From assembly GCF_013389595.1 (NCBI RefSeq), contig NZ_CP058306.1:496001-560000 (forward strand): a DNA stretch of 64,000 bases. The letters are read 5' to 3'. The notes beneath the pieces are model-generated. The model did no database searches, was not told where the DNA came from, and was given only the letters and a program-made list of their open reading frames with translations. This document shows positions 17,964 to 26,689 of this stretch, in pieces. The translations under genes were made by a program, and so were the position numbers. Within the stretch, counting starts at the first letter, position 1. Every line of letters begins with the position of its first letter. This DNA comes from Flavobacterium sp. I3-2 (GTDB taxonomy: Bacteria; Bacteroidota; Bacteroidia; Flavobacteriales; Flavobacteriaceae).

Positions 17964-18932
17964 CTAAGCGTTTTTAGCTTTGAACTCTTTTAATTTCTCG
18001 ATTAATGCAGGTACTACTTGGAAAGCATCACCAACAACTCCGTAATCTGCAACTTTAAAGAAAGGCGCTTCTGGGTCTGTATTAATAACCACTTTTACTT
18101 TAGAAGAGTTGATTCCAGCAATGTGCTGAATAGCTCCAGAAATACCAACTGCAATATATAAATTGGCAGCAACTGGTTTTCCTGTTTGTCCAACGTGCTC
18201 AGAGTGAGGTCTCCAATCTAAATCAGAAACTGGTTTAGAACAAGCAGTTGCAGCTCCTAAAACAGAAGCCAATTCTTCAATCATTCCCCAGTTTTCTGGA
18301 CCTTTTAATCCACGACCTGCAGAAACAACGATTTCAGCATCAGCAATAGTTACTTTTCCTGTTACCTTTTCAACACTTTCTACAACGATAGCAAAATCAG
18401 CATCGTTTAAAGCTGGAGCGAAATCTTCTGCAGCAGCAGCTCCTGAAGCTTCAACTAATCCGAAAGAGTTTTTAGCTAAAGCTAATACTTTTACGTCTGA
18501 AGCGATTTCTGTAACATTGAATCCTTTTGTAGAGAAAGCGTTTCTTTTCACTTGGAAAGGAGATGTAGAAATTGGTAAAGCTATTACGTTAGAAGCAAAT
18601 CCTGCTTCTAAATTAACAGCTACAATTGGTGCTAAATATAAAGAATCTGTAGTTGACGATAAAACAACAACTTTAGCTCCTTCTTTTTGTGCCGCTTGTT
18701 TGATTACATCAGCATAAGCTTTAGCACTGAATTTATTTAATTTATCGTTAGATACTTTTAAAACTTTATCAACTCCGTAGTTTCCTAATTCAGAAACATC
18801 AGATGTATTGATTGTTACAGCAGTTACAGTTGTTCCTAAAGATTCTGCAACTTTTTTTGCATAAGAAGCTAATTCTAATGCAACTTTTTTAAATTTTCCT
18901 TCTGCTGATTCAGCATATATTAAAACTGACAT
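17964..18932 (-). CDS. etfA: electron transfer flavoprotein alpha subunit
   Basis: The 322-residue FAD-binding subunit accepts electrons from acyl-CoA dehydrogenases and passes them to the quinone pool. The C-terminal FAD domain is clear: GRGLKGPENW near 206, HVGQTGKPV near 246, LYIAVGISGAIQH near 257 and INTDPEAPFFKVADYGVVGD near 283. It is 40 bases downstream of etfB, its obligate partner. Confidence 0.97.
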   Translation of the reverse strand: MSVLIYAESAEGKFKKVALELASYAKKVAESLGTTVTAVTINTSDVSELGNYGVDKVLKVSNDKLNKFSAKAYADVIKQAAQKEGAKVVVLSSTTDSLYLAPIVAVNLEAGFASNVIALPISTSPFQVKRNAFSTKGFNVTEIASDVKVLALAKNSFGLVEASGAAAAEDFAPALNDADFAIVVESVEKVTGKVTIADAEIVVSAGRGLKGPENWGMIEELASVLGAATACSKPVSDLDWRPHSEHVGQTGKPVAANLYIAVGISGAIQHIAGINSSKVKVVINTDPEAPFFKVADYGVVGDAFQVVPALIEKLKEFKAKNA

Positions 18933-18972
18933 ACTCTTTTAATTTTGTAATGAATAAATAAATTGAAGTGAA

Positions 18973-19719
18973 TTAGATTACTTTAGCTTCGTTATGTAAT
19001 AAGTTTACTAACTCATCTAAATTATCTGCGCTAATGATTTTACAAGCAGATTTTGGAGCTGGACTTTCGTATTTAACAACTTTAGTTAAAGCTTCAACAC
19101 CTGCTGGTTCAACAACGTTTAAAGCTTTTGTACGAGCTGTCATAATTCCACGCATATTTGGAATACGTAAATCTTTTTCCTCAACAATTCCTTTTTGACC
19201 TCCAATAACTAAAGGTAACCCTGCTGATAAAATTTCTTTACCACCGTCAATTTCTCTCGTTACTTTTGCTGTATTTCCTTCAACTTCGATTCCAACGCAA
19301 GAATTCACAAAATTATATCCTAAAATTGTAGCTAACATTCCTGGAACCATTCCTCCATTATAATCTAAAGATTCTTTACCTGCAATTACTAAATCGTATC
19401 CACCATTTTTAACTACTTCAGCTAATTGTTTTGCAACGAAAAATCCGTCTGTAGGATTTGCGTTTACACGAATAGCTTCATCAGCTCCAATTGCTAAAGC
19501 TTTACGGATAGTAGCTTCAGTATCTGCGCCACCAACATTTACAACTGTTACATGAGCACCTTGTTTTTCTTTAAACCAAATAGCGCGTGTTAAACCAAAC
19601 TCATCATTTGGATTAATTACAAACTGAACTCCATTCGTATCAAACTCAGTATCACCATTCGTAAAATTAATTTTCGAAGTAGTATCAGGCACGTGGCTGA
19701 TGCAAACTAATATTTTCAT
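18973..19719 (-). CDS. etfB: electron transfer flavoprotein beta subunit
   Basis: 248 residues, AMP-binding partner of EtfA. Typical regions are ISHVPDTTSKINF at the N-terminus, INPNDEFGLTRAIW near 36, VIAGKESLDYNGGMVPGMLA near 110 and LPLVIGGQKGIVEEKDLRIPNMRGIM near 170 onwards. First gene of the etfBA unit. Upstream is a 236-nt AT-rich intergenic region shared with a divergent secreted-protein gene; a near-consensus TATCTTCG lies on the minus strand at 19757-19764. Confidence 0.97.
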   Translation of the reverse strand: MKILVCISHVPDTTSKINFTNGDTEFDTNGVQFVINPNDEFGLTRAIWFKEKQGAHVTVVNVGGADTEATIRKALAIGADEAIRVNANPTDGFFVAKQLAEVVKNGGYDLVIAGKESLDYNGGMVPGMLATILGYNFVNSCVGIEVEGNTAKVTREIDGGKEILSAGLPLVIGGQKGIVEEKDLRIPNMRGIMTARTKALNVVEPAGVEALTKVVKYESPAPKSACKIISADNLDELVNLLHNEAKVI

Positions 19720-19955
19720 TTATTGTAAGTTTTTTAGATTAATGTTTTAATAAAAACGAAGATAAAAAAATTATTTAAATAAATAGTATGCGTGCATAAT
19801 ATTTTTTAGCACAAAATACAAATTTCTAAAATAAATTTAATTTTTATCCAATTTAAAAAGACCAAAATCAATTATATTGAAAATATCTAAAAAAAATTAA
19901 CAATGTCATAAATGAGAATTTTGAAATTAATAATATCTTTATGTAAAAACTGGAT

Positions 19956-20558
19956 ATGAAAATTCGATTAATATTTTTCTTAACCATGCTTTCTTTCAAG
20001 AGCTTTTCTCAAAATACAAACTTAGAAAAGATAGCATTAGAGTTTAAACCAAAAGCTCATGCAATTGCACATCAGCCCATCAAAGCAAATTTTTGGGGCT
20101 TTAAAAATGCCGTTATTTTATTTTATGATACCGTAATTACTGATACGTCTGAATACGGAACTTATTCGCACAATCGTATTCAAAGTTTTATTTTAATTCC
20201 CGACGGTTCATCATACAAAAAAATTTTGATTGATGAATTTGAAGATGACAATGTGGATACCGAAATTTTAAGTGTCTTTTTTGCAAATGCAGATGAAGAT
20301 TCTGAAAAGGAATTGATTATATTAACCTCAAATACGCATCGATTACAATATTTATATGATGGCACAGACTATACCGTATATTTTTACGATAATTTTAATT
20401 CAAATAAAATTCCAAAAAAAATGAAATCTTTAAATAATCCTAAATTAGATATTTTCTCTAAAAATAATTTTGAAGGTTTTCTCGATGATTCTGATTATAT
20501 TTCGAAATACAAAAATGCAGAAGACATCAAAAAAGAATTAAAACAATTAGGATATTAA
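19956..20558 (+). CDS. secreted protein of unknown function
   Basis: Signal peptide of 18 residues (ending SFSQ) and about 180 further residues, rich in Asp and Asn, with a NADEDSEKELIIL stretch near 110 reminiscent of calcium-binding or FG-GAP-like loops, though no family can be named. TATCTTTA at 19936-19943 resembles the -7 element. Eleven bases separate it from the next gene, also secreted, so the two probably work together. Confidence 0.55.
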   Translation: MKIRLIFFLTMLSFKSFSQNTNLEKIALEFKPKAHAIAHQPIKANFWGFKNAVILFYDTVITDTSEYGTYSHNRIQSFILIPDGSSYKKILIDEFEDDNVDTEILSVFFANADEDSEKELIILTSNTHRLQYLYDGTDYTVYFYDNFNSNKIPKKMKSLNNPKLDIFSKNNFEGFLDDSDYISKYKNAEDIKKELKQLGY

Positions 20559-20569
20559 AATTTCAAAAA

Positions 20570-21355
20570 ATGACAATAAGTAAAAAAATTCAACTATTAA
20601 GTTTTGTTTTATTAGCTAGTAATCAAAGTAATGCTTCGTTACCTTTTGATTTGTTTCCATCAGAAATTATTCAACAAACAAATAATTTATCTACTTTAGA
20701 ACAACAATTAATTTCTGATTTTAAAAAGCTAGACGAAAATCCTGAATATGCTTCAACTGTTAGAGAAAATTTTTACAAAATCATAAACGAAAATCCCGAA
20801 AGTTTGAATTATGATTTTACCAAACTGAAAGAAGCAACAGGAATTTACATTGCAACTTCAACAGATAAAAAATTCAGAATTTACAGCTGGAACAATAACT
20901 CCGGTGGAACCATGCGCTTCTTTGACCAAATCATACAATATAAAGGAGATAAAAAAACAATAAGCAATTTAATTGTTGCTGAAGATGATGCGCAATCTTT
21001 CATTTCTAAAATTTATTCAGTTAAAACAAATAAAAATGAAACGATTTATCTAACCATTAATAATTCAATTTTATCTACAAGTTTAGTTACTCAAAGCATT
21101 TTTGCTTATAAAATCAAAAACAACAATTTAGATCTAACAAAGGTTTTCAAAACTAAAAAACAAGAATTATCTTCTATACATTGCGAATTTGATTTTTTTA
21201 GTGTTGTTGATAGACCAGAACGTCCCGTTGAATTAATTACATTAAAAAACAACACTTTAAAGATTCCGTTAATTAATGAAAAAGGAATTGTTACTTCTAA
21301 AAATTTGATTTATAAATGGAACGGTAATAATTTTATTTACGAAGGAATTAAATAA
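20570..21355 (+). CDS. secreted protein of unknown function
   Basis: 261 residues with an N-terminal signal (cleavage near SNAS). The central part contains a YNSWNN-like stretch (IYSWNNNSGGTMRFFDQIIQ) suggesting a mixed beta domain. No motif for enzymatic activity is recognised. It directly follows another secreted protein of similar size and probably shares its transcript. Confidence 0.55.
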   Translation: MTISKKIQLLSFVLLASNQSNASLPFDLFPSEIIQQTNNLSTLEQQLISDFKKLDENPEYASTVRENFYKIINENPESLNYDFTKLKEATGIYIATSTDKKFRIYSWNNNSGGTMRFFDQIIQYKGDKKTISNLIVAEDDAQSFISKIYSVKTNKNETIYLTINNSILSTSLVTQSIFAYKIKNNNLDLTKVFKTKKQELSSIHCEFDFFSVVDRPERPVELITLKNNTLKIPLINEKGIVTSKNLIYKWNGNNFIYEGIK

Positions 21356-21431
21356 AATCAATATTTAAAAATCAACCAAAACCATAATTATAATTTATTC
21401 TCAAAAACAAGCCAAACAAATTATATTTTTA

Positions 21432-21439
21432 TATTTTTG
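21432..21439 (+). promoter_or_regulatory. pdhB -7 element
   Basis: TATTTTTG, an exact TAnnTTTG match, 28 bases before the ATG at 21467. No convincing -33 box. Confidence 0.45.
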
Positions 21440-21466
21440 TGTTCCTATTAATTACGATAATACAAT

Positions 21467-22444
21467 ATGAGAACTATACAATTTAGAGAAGCTATTTGCG
21501 AAGCGATGAGCGAAGAAATGCGTCGCGATGAAACCATTTACTTAATGGGAGAAGAAGTTGCTGAATATAACGGTGCTTATAAAGCTTCAAAAGGAATGTT
21601 AGATGAATTTGGACCAAAACGTGTAATCGATACACCAATTGCAGAATTAGGTTTTGCTGGTATTGCGGTTGGTTCTGCAATGAACGGTTTACGTCCGATT
21701 GTAGAATTCATGACATTCAACTTTTCACTTGTTGGAATCGATCAAATTATAAATAACGCAGCTAAAATGCGTCAAATGTCTGGCGGACAATTTAACATGC
21801 CAATGGTTTTCCGTGGACCAACTGCATCTGCAGGGCAATTAGCGGCAACTCACTCTCAAGCTTTTGAAAACTGGTATGCAAATACACCTGGTTTAAAAGT
21901 GGTAGTTCCTTCTACACCTTATGATGCAAAAGGTTTATTAAAATCGGCAATTCGTGATAACGATCCTGTAATCTTTATGGAGTCTGAACAAATGTATGGT
22001 GACAAAGGAGAAATTCCTGAAGGTGAATACACAATTCCATTAGGAGTTGCAGACATCAAACGTGCTGGAACAGATGTTACGATTGTATCATTTGGAAAAA
22101 TCATCAAAGAAGCTTTAATCGCTACTGAAGAATTACAAAAAGAAGGTATTTCGTGTGAAGTAATTGATTTAAGAACGGTTCGTCCATTGGATTTTGATTG
22201 TATTATCAATTCTGTTAAGAAAACAAATCGTTTAGTAATCTTAGAAGAAGCTTGGCCATTTGCATCAGTTTCATCTGAAATCACTTACACCGTACAAGAA
22301 AGAGCTTTTGATTTCTTAGATGCTCCAATACAAAGAATTACAACAGCAGATACTCCTGCTCCATTCTCTCCAGTATTATTAAAAGAATGGTTACCAAATT
22401 CACAAGATGTAATAAAAGCAGTTAAAAAAGTTGCTTACAAATAG
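21467..22444 (+). CDS. pdhB: pyruvate dehydrogenase E1 component beta subunit
   Basis: 325 residues, thiamine-diphosphate-dependent E1-beta of the pyruvate (2-oxoacid) dehydrogenase complex. It shows REAICEAMSEEM, GEEVAEYNGAYKASKG near 28, TPIAELGFAGIAVG near 56, FNFSLVGIDQIINNAAK near 84, and a C-terminal LEEAWPFASVSSEI. E1-alpha and E2 are not adjacent here, which is common in Flavobacteriia. A hairpin terminator follows, and its T-run reaches the start of the next gene. Confidence 0.92.
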   Translation: MRTIQFREAICEAMSEEMRRDETIYLMGEEVAEYNGAYKASKGMLDEFGPKRVIDTPIAELGFAGIAVGSAMNGLRPIVEFMTFNFSLVGIDQIINNAAKMRQMSGGQFNMPMVFRGPTASAGQLAATHSQAFENWYANTPGLKVVVPSTPYDAKGLLKSAIRDNDPVIFMESEQMYGDKGEIPEGEYTIPLGVADIKRAGTDVTIVSFGKIIKEALIATEELQKEGISCEVIDLRTVRPLDFDCIINSVKKTNRLVILEEAWPFASVSSEITYTVQERAFDFLDAPIQRITTADTPAPFSPVLLKEWLPNSQDVIKAVKKVAYK

Positions 22445-22456
22445 AAAAAAAACTAA

Positions 22457-22495
22457 TATATTTGATACTCCAACTAAACGTTGGAGTATTTTTTT
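22457..22495 (+). promoter_or_regulatory. pdhB terminator with overlapping promoter of the DUF5686 gene
   Basis: Stem ATACTCCAAC/GTTGGAGTAT (22465-22474, 22480-22489), loop TAAAC, then a T-run ending one base before the ATG at 22496. TATATTTG at 22457-22464 abuts the 5' arm, with TTG (22431-22433) 23 nt upstream. Confidence 0.65.
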
Positions 22496-24985
22496 ATGAA
22501 ACCACTTAAACACGCACTTTTACTAATATTATTCTTTTTAATTCCGCTATCGTTTTATGCACAAACGAAAGTTGGAGGAATCGTAAAAGACAATAACAAT
22601 CAACCACTTGCATACGTAAGTGTGTATTTCAAAAATTCATCCGAAGGAATAATAACAAATGAATTAGGTAAGTTTTATTTAGAATCAGATTCTAAATTTG
22701 ACACATTAGTAATTTCTTATATTGGTTTTGCAGACAAGTTCATTCCTTTAAAATCAGCTACAAATCTGAATTTAAACATCCAACTTGAAGAAGATAATAC
22801 GCTTGAAGAAATGAAGATTTATGTAGGAAAAACATCCAAAAAAGATAATCCTGCATTAGATATTTTACGTAAAATTTGGGCAAACAAACGCAAAAACGGG
22901 CTTTATAAATTTGACCAATATCAATATTCCAAATACGAAAAAGTAGAATTTGACATGAATTCTATTGATAGTGCTTTTATGAAAAAACGCATTTTCAATG
23001 GTATGGAATTTATTTTTAATCATGTGGATACATCATCAATTACAGGAAAGACATATCTACCGATTTTCATCAACGAAAAAGCTTCAATGATTTATGGAGA
23101 TAATATTAAAAACAAAAAGAAAGAACTTGTAAAAGGAAACAAAAATTCTGGTTTTGAAAACAATCAACACATCATTTCTTTCATTAATGATTTGTATGTA
23201 GATTATAATATCTATAACAATTACATTCGTTTTTATGATAAAGATTTTGTCAGTCCACTTTCTACCACTGGAATTAACGTCTATAATTATGTCTTAGCAG
23301 ATAGTACATTCATTGGAAACAAATGGTGTTACAATATTGTTTTTTATCCAAGAAGAAAAGGTGAACTTACCTTTAAAGGGGATTTTTGGGTTAATGATAC
23401 CACATGGGCAATCAAAAAAATAAATTTAGCAGTTAGCAAAGGTGTTAATATCAACTGGGTTAAAGATATTTATGTAGAACAAGAGTTTGAAGTTTTTGAC
23501 GACTCCGTTTTCTTGTTAACCAAAGATCACATGATGACCGATTTTAGCATCAGTAAAAAAGACGAATCCAAAGGTGTTTATGGAAAAAGAACAACTTACT
23601 ACAAAGATCACAAATTCAATGTAAAACGCCCAGATAATTTTTACACAAGTGAAGTCAACACTTACGACGAAAGTATAATGGCACGCGACGATTCATTTTG
23701 GGAAACCTACCGTTTTGAACCACTTTCAGAAGAAGAAATGGGAATTTATGAAATGCTTGATGCGCTTAAAGAAAATAAAAGATTCAATAGTTACGTAAAC
23801 GCAGTAAGTATTCTTTCGAGTGAATACATTCAATTTGGAAATTTCGATTACGGACCTATTTTTTCATCTTTAGGATTTAATGACGTTGAAGGTACGCGTT
23901 TTCGTGTTGGAGGTAGAACTTACTTTGGACCTAATGATTATTGGCGTTTAGAAGGTTTCCTTGCTTACGGAATTAAAGATGATAAATTCAAATATGGAAT
24001 TTCTGCGAAATACATGCTAGACAAAAGAAATCGTTTTATGATTTATGCAGGAAACCGAAGAGATGTTGAACAAATTGGCGCTAGCTTATCTCCTATTGTC
24101 GATGTTTTAGGACGTAGCTTTGCTTCTAGTGCTTTATTTGCTAGTGGAGATAATTCAAAATTATCAAACATCAATACAAGTACAGCTGGTTTGGAAATTG
24201 AACCTGTAAAGAATTTAAAGTTCTCAACATCTTTAAATTACAAAACGTTAAAAACAGCTTCTCCAACTTTCAGCCTTGATTATTTAGATTTAACAACAGG
24301 TACAATAGAGCAACAATTAAAACAATCAGAAATCAATGTTTCTGTAGATTATACACCAAAAAGAAAATACATCGGATATGGTGTTGATCGAATTGACGTG
24401 AATTATGATTACGCAAGACTTTTTGTAAATTATAGTTTAGGTGTCAAAGGCATGTTAAACGGAGATTTTGATTACAAAAAAATACAGGTTTTCTATAAAC
24501 ATCCATTTTGGGTAGGTGGATTTGGTAGATTAACGCCAATTGTTGAAGCAGGTAAAACTTTCGGAACTGTACCACTTGGATTAATGAGTGTAATACCAGG
24601 AAATCAATCGTATTTTAGAATTGAAAATGCTTTTAGTCAACTTAATTATTACGAATTTGTTACAGACACTTATGTTACATTACATTTAGAACATAATTTT
24701 GAAGGTCGTTTATTTTCAAGAATTCCTTATTTAAGAGATTTAAATTTACGCGAAATTATTGGATTTAGAGGAGCTTACGGAACTGTTTCTGATGAAAATA
24801 AAGCCATCAATGCTTCGAACATTAATTATGTTGCACCAACAGATAAAATATATTACGAATATTATGTAGGAGTTGGAAATATCTTCAAGTTGATACGTCT
24901 TGATTTTACTTGGCGTGGAAATTATTTAGAAAATCCAGGAGCTCACAAATTCGGTGCAAAAATTGGTTTCGGATTCCAGTTTTAA
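22496..24985 (+). CDS. DUF5686 outer-membrane protein with carboxypeptidase-regulatory-like domain
   Basis: Beginning at MKPLKHALLL (the frame's earlier TTG lies in the terminator) gives 829 residues. A signal peptide ends SFYAQ. A CarboxypepD_reg-like beta-sandwich (about 25-110, GGIVKDNNNQPLAYVSVYF...) follows, then the large DUF5686 region whose C-terminal half has beta-barrel strands and ends in FGFQF, an aromatic terminus typical of outer-membrane proteins. The layout resembles TonB-dependent-receptor relatives but no plug is seen. Function unknown. Confidence 0.85.
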   Translation: MKPLKHALLLILFFLIPLSFYAQTKVGGIVKDNNNQPLAYVSVYFKNSSEGIITNELGKFYLESDSKFDTLVISYIGFADKFIPLKSATNLNLNIQLEEDNTLEEMKIYVGKTSKKDNPALDILRKIWANKRKNGLYKFDQYQYSKYEKVEFDMNSIDSAFMKKRIFNGMEFIFNHVDTSSITGKTYLPIFINEKASMIYGDNIKNKKKELVKGNKNSGFENNQHIISFINDLYVDYNIYNNYIRFYDKDFVSPLSTTGINVYNYVLADSTFIGNKWCYNIVFYPRRKGELTFKGDFWVNDTTWAIKKINLAVSKGVNINWVKDIYVEQEFEVFDDSVFLLTKDHMMTDFSISKKDESKGVYGKRTTYYKDHKFNVKRPDNFYTSEVNTYDESIMARDDSFWETYRFEPLSEEEMGIYEMLDALKENKRFNSYVNAVSILSSEYIQFGNFDYGPIFSSLGFNDVEGTRFRVGGRTYFGPNDYWRLEGFLAYGIKDDKFKYGISAKYMLDKRNRFMIYAGNRRDVEQIGASLSPIVDVLGRSFASSALFASGDNSKLSNINTSTAGLEIEPVKNLKFSTSLNYKTLKTASPTFSLDYLDLTTGTIEQQLKQSEINVSVDYTPKRKYIGYGVDRIDVNYDYARLFVNYSLGVKGMLNGDFDYKKIQVFYKHPFWVGGFGRLTPIVEAGKTFGTVPLGLMSVIPGNQSYFRIENAFSQLNYYEFVTDTYVTLHLEHNFEGRLFSRIPYLRDLNLREIIGFRGAYGTVSDENKAINASNINYVAPTDKIYYEYYVGVGNIFKLIRLDFTWRGNYLENPGAHKFGAKIGFGFQF

Positions 24986-25005
24986 GACTATTTTCGCAGA
25001 TAAAC

Positions 25006-25050
25006 TTGTAATAATTTGGATTTTAGCGTACTTTTGCATCCAATTTTTTT
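25006..25050 (+). promoter_or_regulatory. ppa promoter nested in a terminator-like hairpin
   Basis: TTG (25006-25008), 20-nt spacer, TACTTTTG (25029-25036): a full promoter. TTGGAT (25016-25021) can pair with ATCCAA (25038-25043), which is followed by seven T, so the same bases form a terminator for the DUF5686 gene. Confidence 0.65.
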
Positions 25051-25079
25051 GACAATTAAATATTACACATAAAAGCATT

Positions 25080-25601
25080 ATGACAAATTTTGAAAAATTC
25101 GATGCATTTATCGAAATACCAACAGGAAGCAGAAACAAATATGAATTTGATTTTGAATTAAAAAAAATGCGTTTCGACCGTTTATTATTCTCTTCAATGA
25201 TGTATCCTGCTGATTACGGATTTATTCCTGAAACTTTAGCTTTAGATAACGACCCGTTAGACGTTTTAGTTTTAGTTACAGAACCAATGATTCCAGGATT
25301 ATTAGTTGAAGTTAAACCAGTTGGTGTTTTTTATATGTCTGACGATAAAGGACAAGACGAAAAAATCATCTGTGTTCCTACAGGAGATCCAATCATGAAC
25401 AAATTAAACGACTTAAAAGACGTTAACGAACATAAATTATTAGAAATCGAACACTTCTTCCAAGTTTACAAAGATTTAGAAAAGAAAAAAGTAGAAACTA
25501 ACGGATTCGGAGACAAAGCAGCTGCAATTGCTTTAATCGAAGAATGTCAAGCTCGTTTCAGTGCTTTAGACGCTGAAAAACAAGCTTCGTTCGCAATCTA
25601 A
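25080..25601 (+). CDS. ppa: inorganic pyrophosphatase
   Basis: Soluble family I enzyme hydrolysing pyrophosphate. The 173 residues hold the expected active-site elements: EIPTGSRNKYEFD near residue 12, YPADYGFIPET near 43 and the DNDPLDVLVL metal cluster near 57. Monocistronic with a strong hairpin terminator after it. Confidence 0.97.
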   Translation: MTNFEKFDAFIEIPTGSRNKYEFDFELKKMRFDRLLFSSMMYPADYGFIPETLALDNDPLDVLVLVTEPMIPGLLVEVKPVGVFYMSDDKGQDEKIICVPTGDPIMNKLNDLKDVNEHKLLEIEHFFQVYKDLEKKKVETNGFGDKAAAIALIEECQARFSALDAEKQASFAI

Positions 25602-25612
25602 AAAATACCAAG

Positions 25613-25639
25613 CCAGAACAAATGTTCTGGTTTTTTTTT
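25613..25639 (+). terminator. ppa terminator
   Basis: Stem CCAGAAC/GTTCTGG, loop AAAT, nine T. Confidence 0.85.
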
Positions 25640-25683
25640 ATTAAAAATAGACGTAAAAAAAATCATGGCATTTATTTTTATTT

Positions 25684-25691
25684 TAAATTTG
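25684..25691 (+). promoter_or_regulatory. -7 element of the 39-residue membrane protein gene
   Basis: TAAATTTG, exact TAnnTTTG match, 20 bases before the ATG at 25712. Confidence 0.45.
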
Positions 25692-25711
25692 ATTATTAAA
25701 TATATAAAATC

Positions 25712-25831
25712 ATGCAATACGTTTATGTTGGAATGGCAGCACTTATTCTAGTTATTTTTGGTTATAAGAAATTTTCTGCAACAAAAAGAACTAATGAATA
25801 TCTTCCGGAAAAGGAAACAAAGAAAAAATAA
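25712..25831 (+). CDS. 39-residue single-pass membrane protein
   Basis: Reading frame from ATG to TAA encoding a product that starts MQYVYVGMAA, has one hydrophobic helix (about residues 3-17), then YKKFSATKR and a charged tail ending EKETKKK. It fills the only otherwise empty stretch of more than 300 bases in the window, sits between two terminators, and has its own -7 element. These flanking signals support a real small gene. Function unknown. Confidence 0.6.
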   Translation: MQYVYVGMAALILVIFGYKKFSATKRTNEYLPEKETKKK

Positions 25832-25836
25832 ATCAA

Positions 25837-25870
25837 AAAGATCGTGTTTAGTAAATGCGATCTTTCTTTA
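25837..25870 (+). terminator. terminator of the small membrane protein gene
   Basis: Stem AAAGATCG/CGATCTTT with a 13-nt loop and TCTTTATT after it. Confidence 0.65.
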
Positions 25871-25932
25871 TTAAAAGATAAAATTTCAACACAACAACCG
25901 TAACATTTAAATTTCATCTTTAAGAATATCCT

Positions 25933-25940
25933 TATATTTG
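25933..25940 (+). promoter_or_regulatory. menG-porT -7 element
   Basis: TATATTTG, exact match, 17 bases before the ATG at 25958. Confidence 0.5.
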
Positions 25941-25957
25941 TAGAAATTAAAACGAAA

Positions 25958-26686
25958 ATGTCAAAACAAGTCAATCCATATAAAGATTCTAATTTGGGCA
26001 AAAAAGAACAAGTCGCTCAAATGTTCAATACCATTTCTGAAAATTACGATAACTTAAACCGTATGATTTCTTTAGGAACCGATCAAGGTTGGAGAAAGAA
26101 TGTCTTGAAAATGGTTGCTGCGAAAAAACCAGATTCAATTTTAGATATCGCAACCGGAACTGGCGACATGGCCATCTTTTTATCGAAAACAAATGCAACT
26201 CGAATTGTAGGTTTAGATCTTTCACAAGGCATGCTTGATGTTGGAAAAGAAAAAGTAAAAGCTCTAAAATTAGATGACAGAATCGAAATGATTTTAGGTG
26301 ATTCTGAGAATTTACCTTTCGAAGACAACAGCTTTGATGCCATTACAGTTGGCTTTGGGATTAGAAATTTTGAGACCTTAGAAAAAGGTTTAGCAGAAAT
26401 TTTAAGAGTTTTAAAACCGAACGGAATTTTTATTATATTAGAAACTTCAGTTCCAACTAAATTTCCTTTGAAACAAGGTTATAATTTTTATACAAAAGTC
26501 ATGGTTCCATTTATGGGAAAAATGTTCTCTAAAGACCAGCAAGCGTATGAATATTTATCAGAATCTGCAAAAAATTTTCCTTTTGGAGAAGAATTGAACA
26601 ATATTTTGAGAAAAGTTGGGTTTAAGAATGTAAAGCATCATCCTCAAACAATGGGAGTTGCTACAATTTATGAATCATCAAAATAA
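25958..26686 (+). CDS. demethylmenaquinone methyltransferase (UbiE/MenG family)
   Basis: SAM-dependent methyltransferase of 242 residues performing the last step of menaquinone synthesis. Motifs: ILDIATGTGDMAIFL near 62 (SAM-binding), GLDLSQGMLDVG near 85, GDSENLPFEDNSFD near 112 and FGIRNFETLEKGLAEILRVLKPNG near 131, the last being diagnostic of UbiE/MenG. Flavobacteriia respire with menaquinone, so MenG is the likely role. Three bases separate it from porT, a gene pair conserved in this group. Confidence 0.92.
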   Translation: MSKQVNPYKDSNLGKKEQVAQMFNTISENYDNLNRMISLGTDQGWRKNVLKMVAAKKPDSILDIATGTGDMAIFLSKTNATRIVGLDLSQGMLDVGKEKVKALKLDDRIEMILGDSENLPFEDNSFDAITVGFGIRNFETLEKGLAEILRVLKPNGIFIILETSVPTKFPLKQGYNFYTKVMVPFMGKMFSKDQQAYEYLSESAKNFPFGEELNNILRKVGFKNVKHHPQTMGVATIYESSK

Positions 26687-26689
26687 ACT

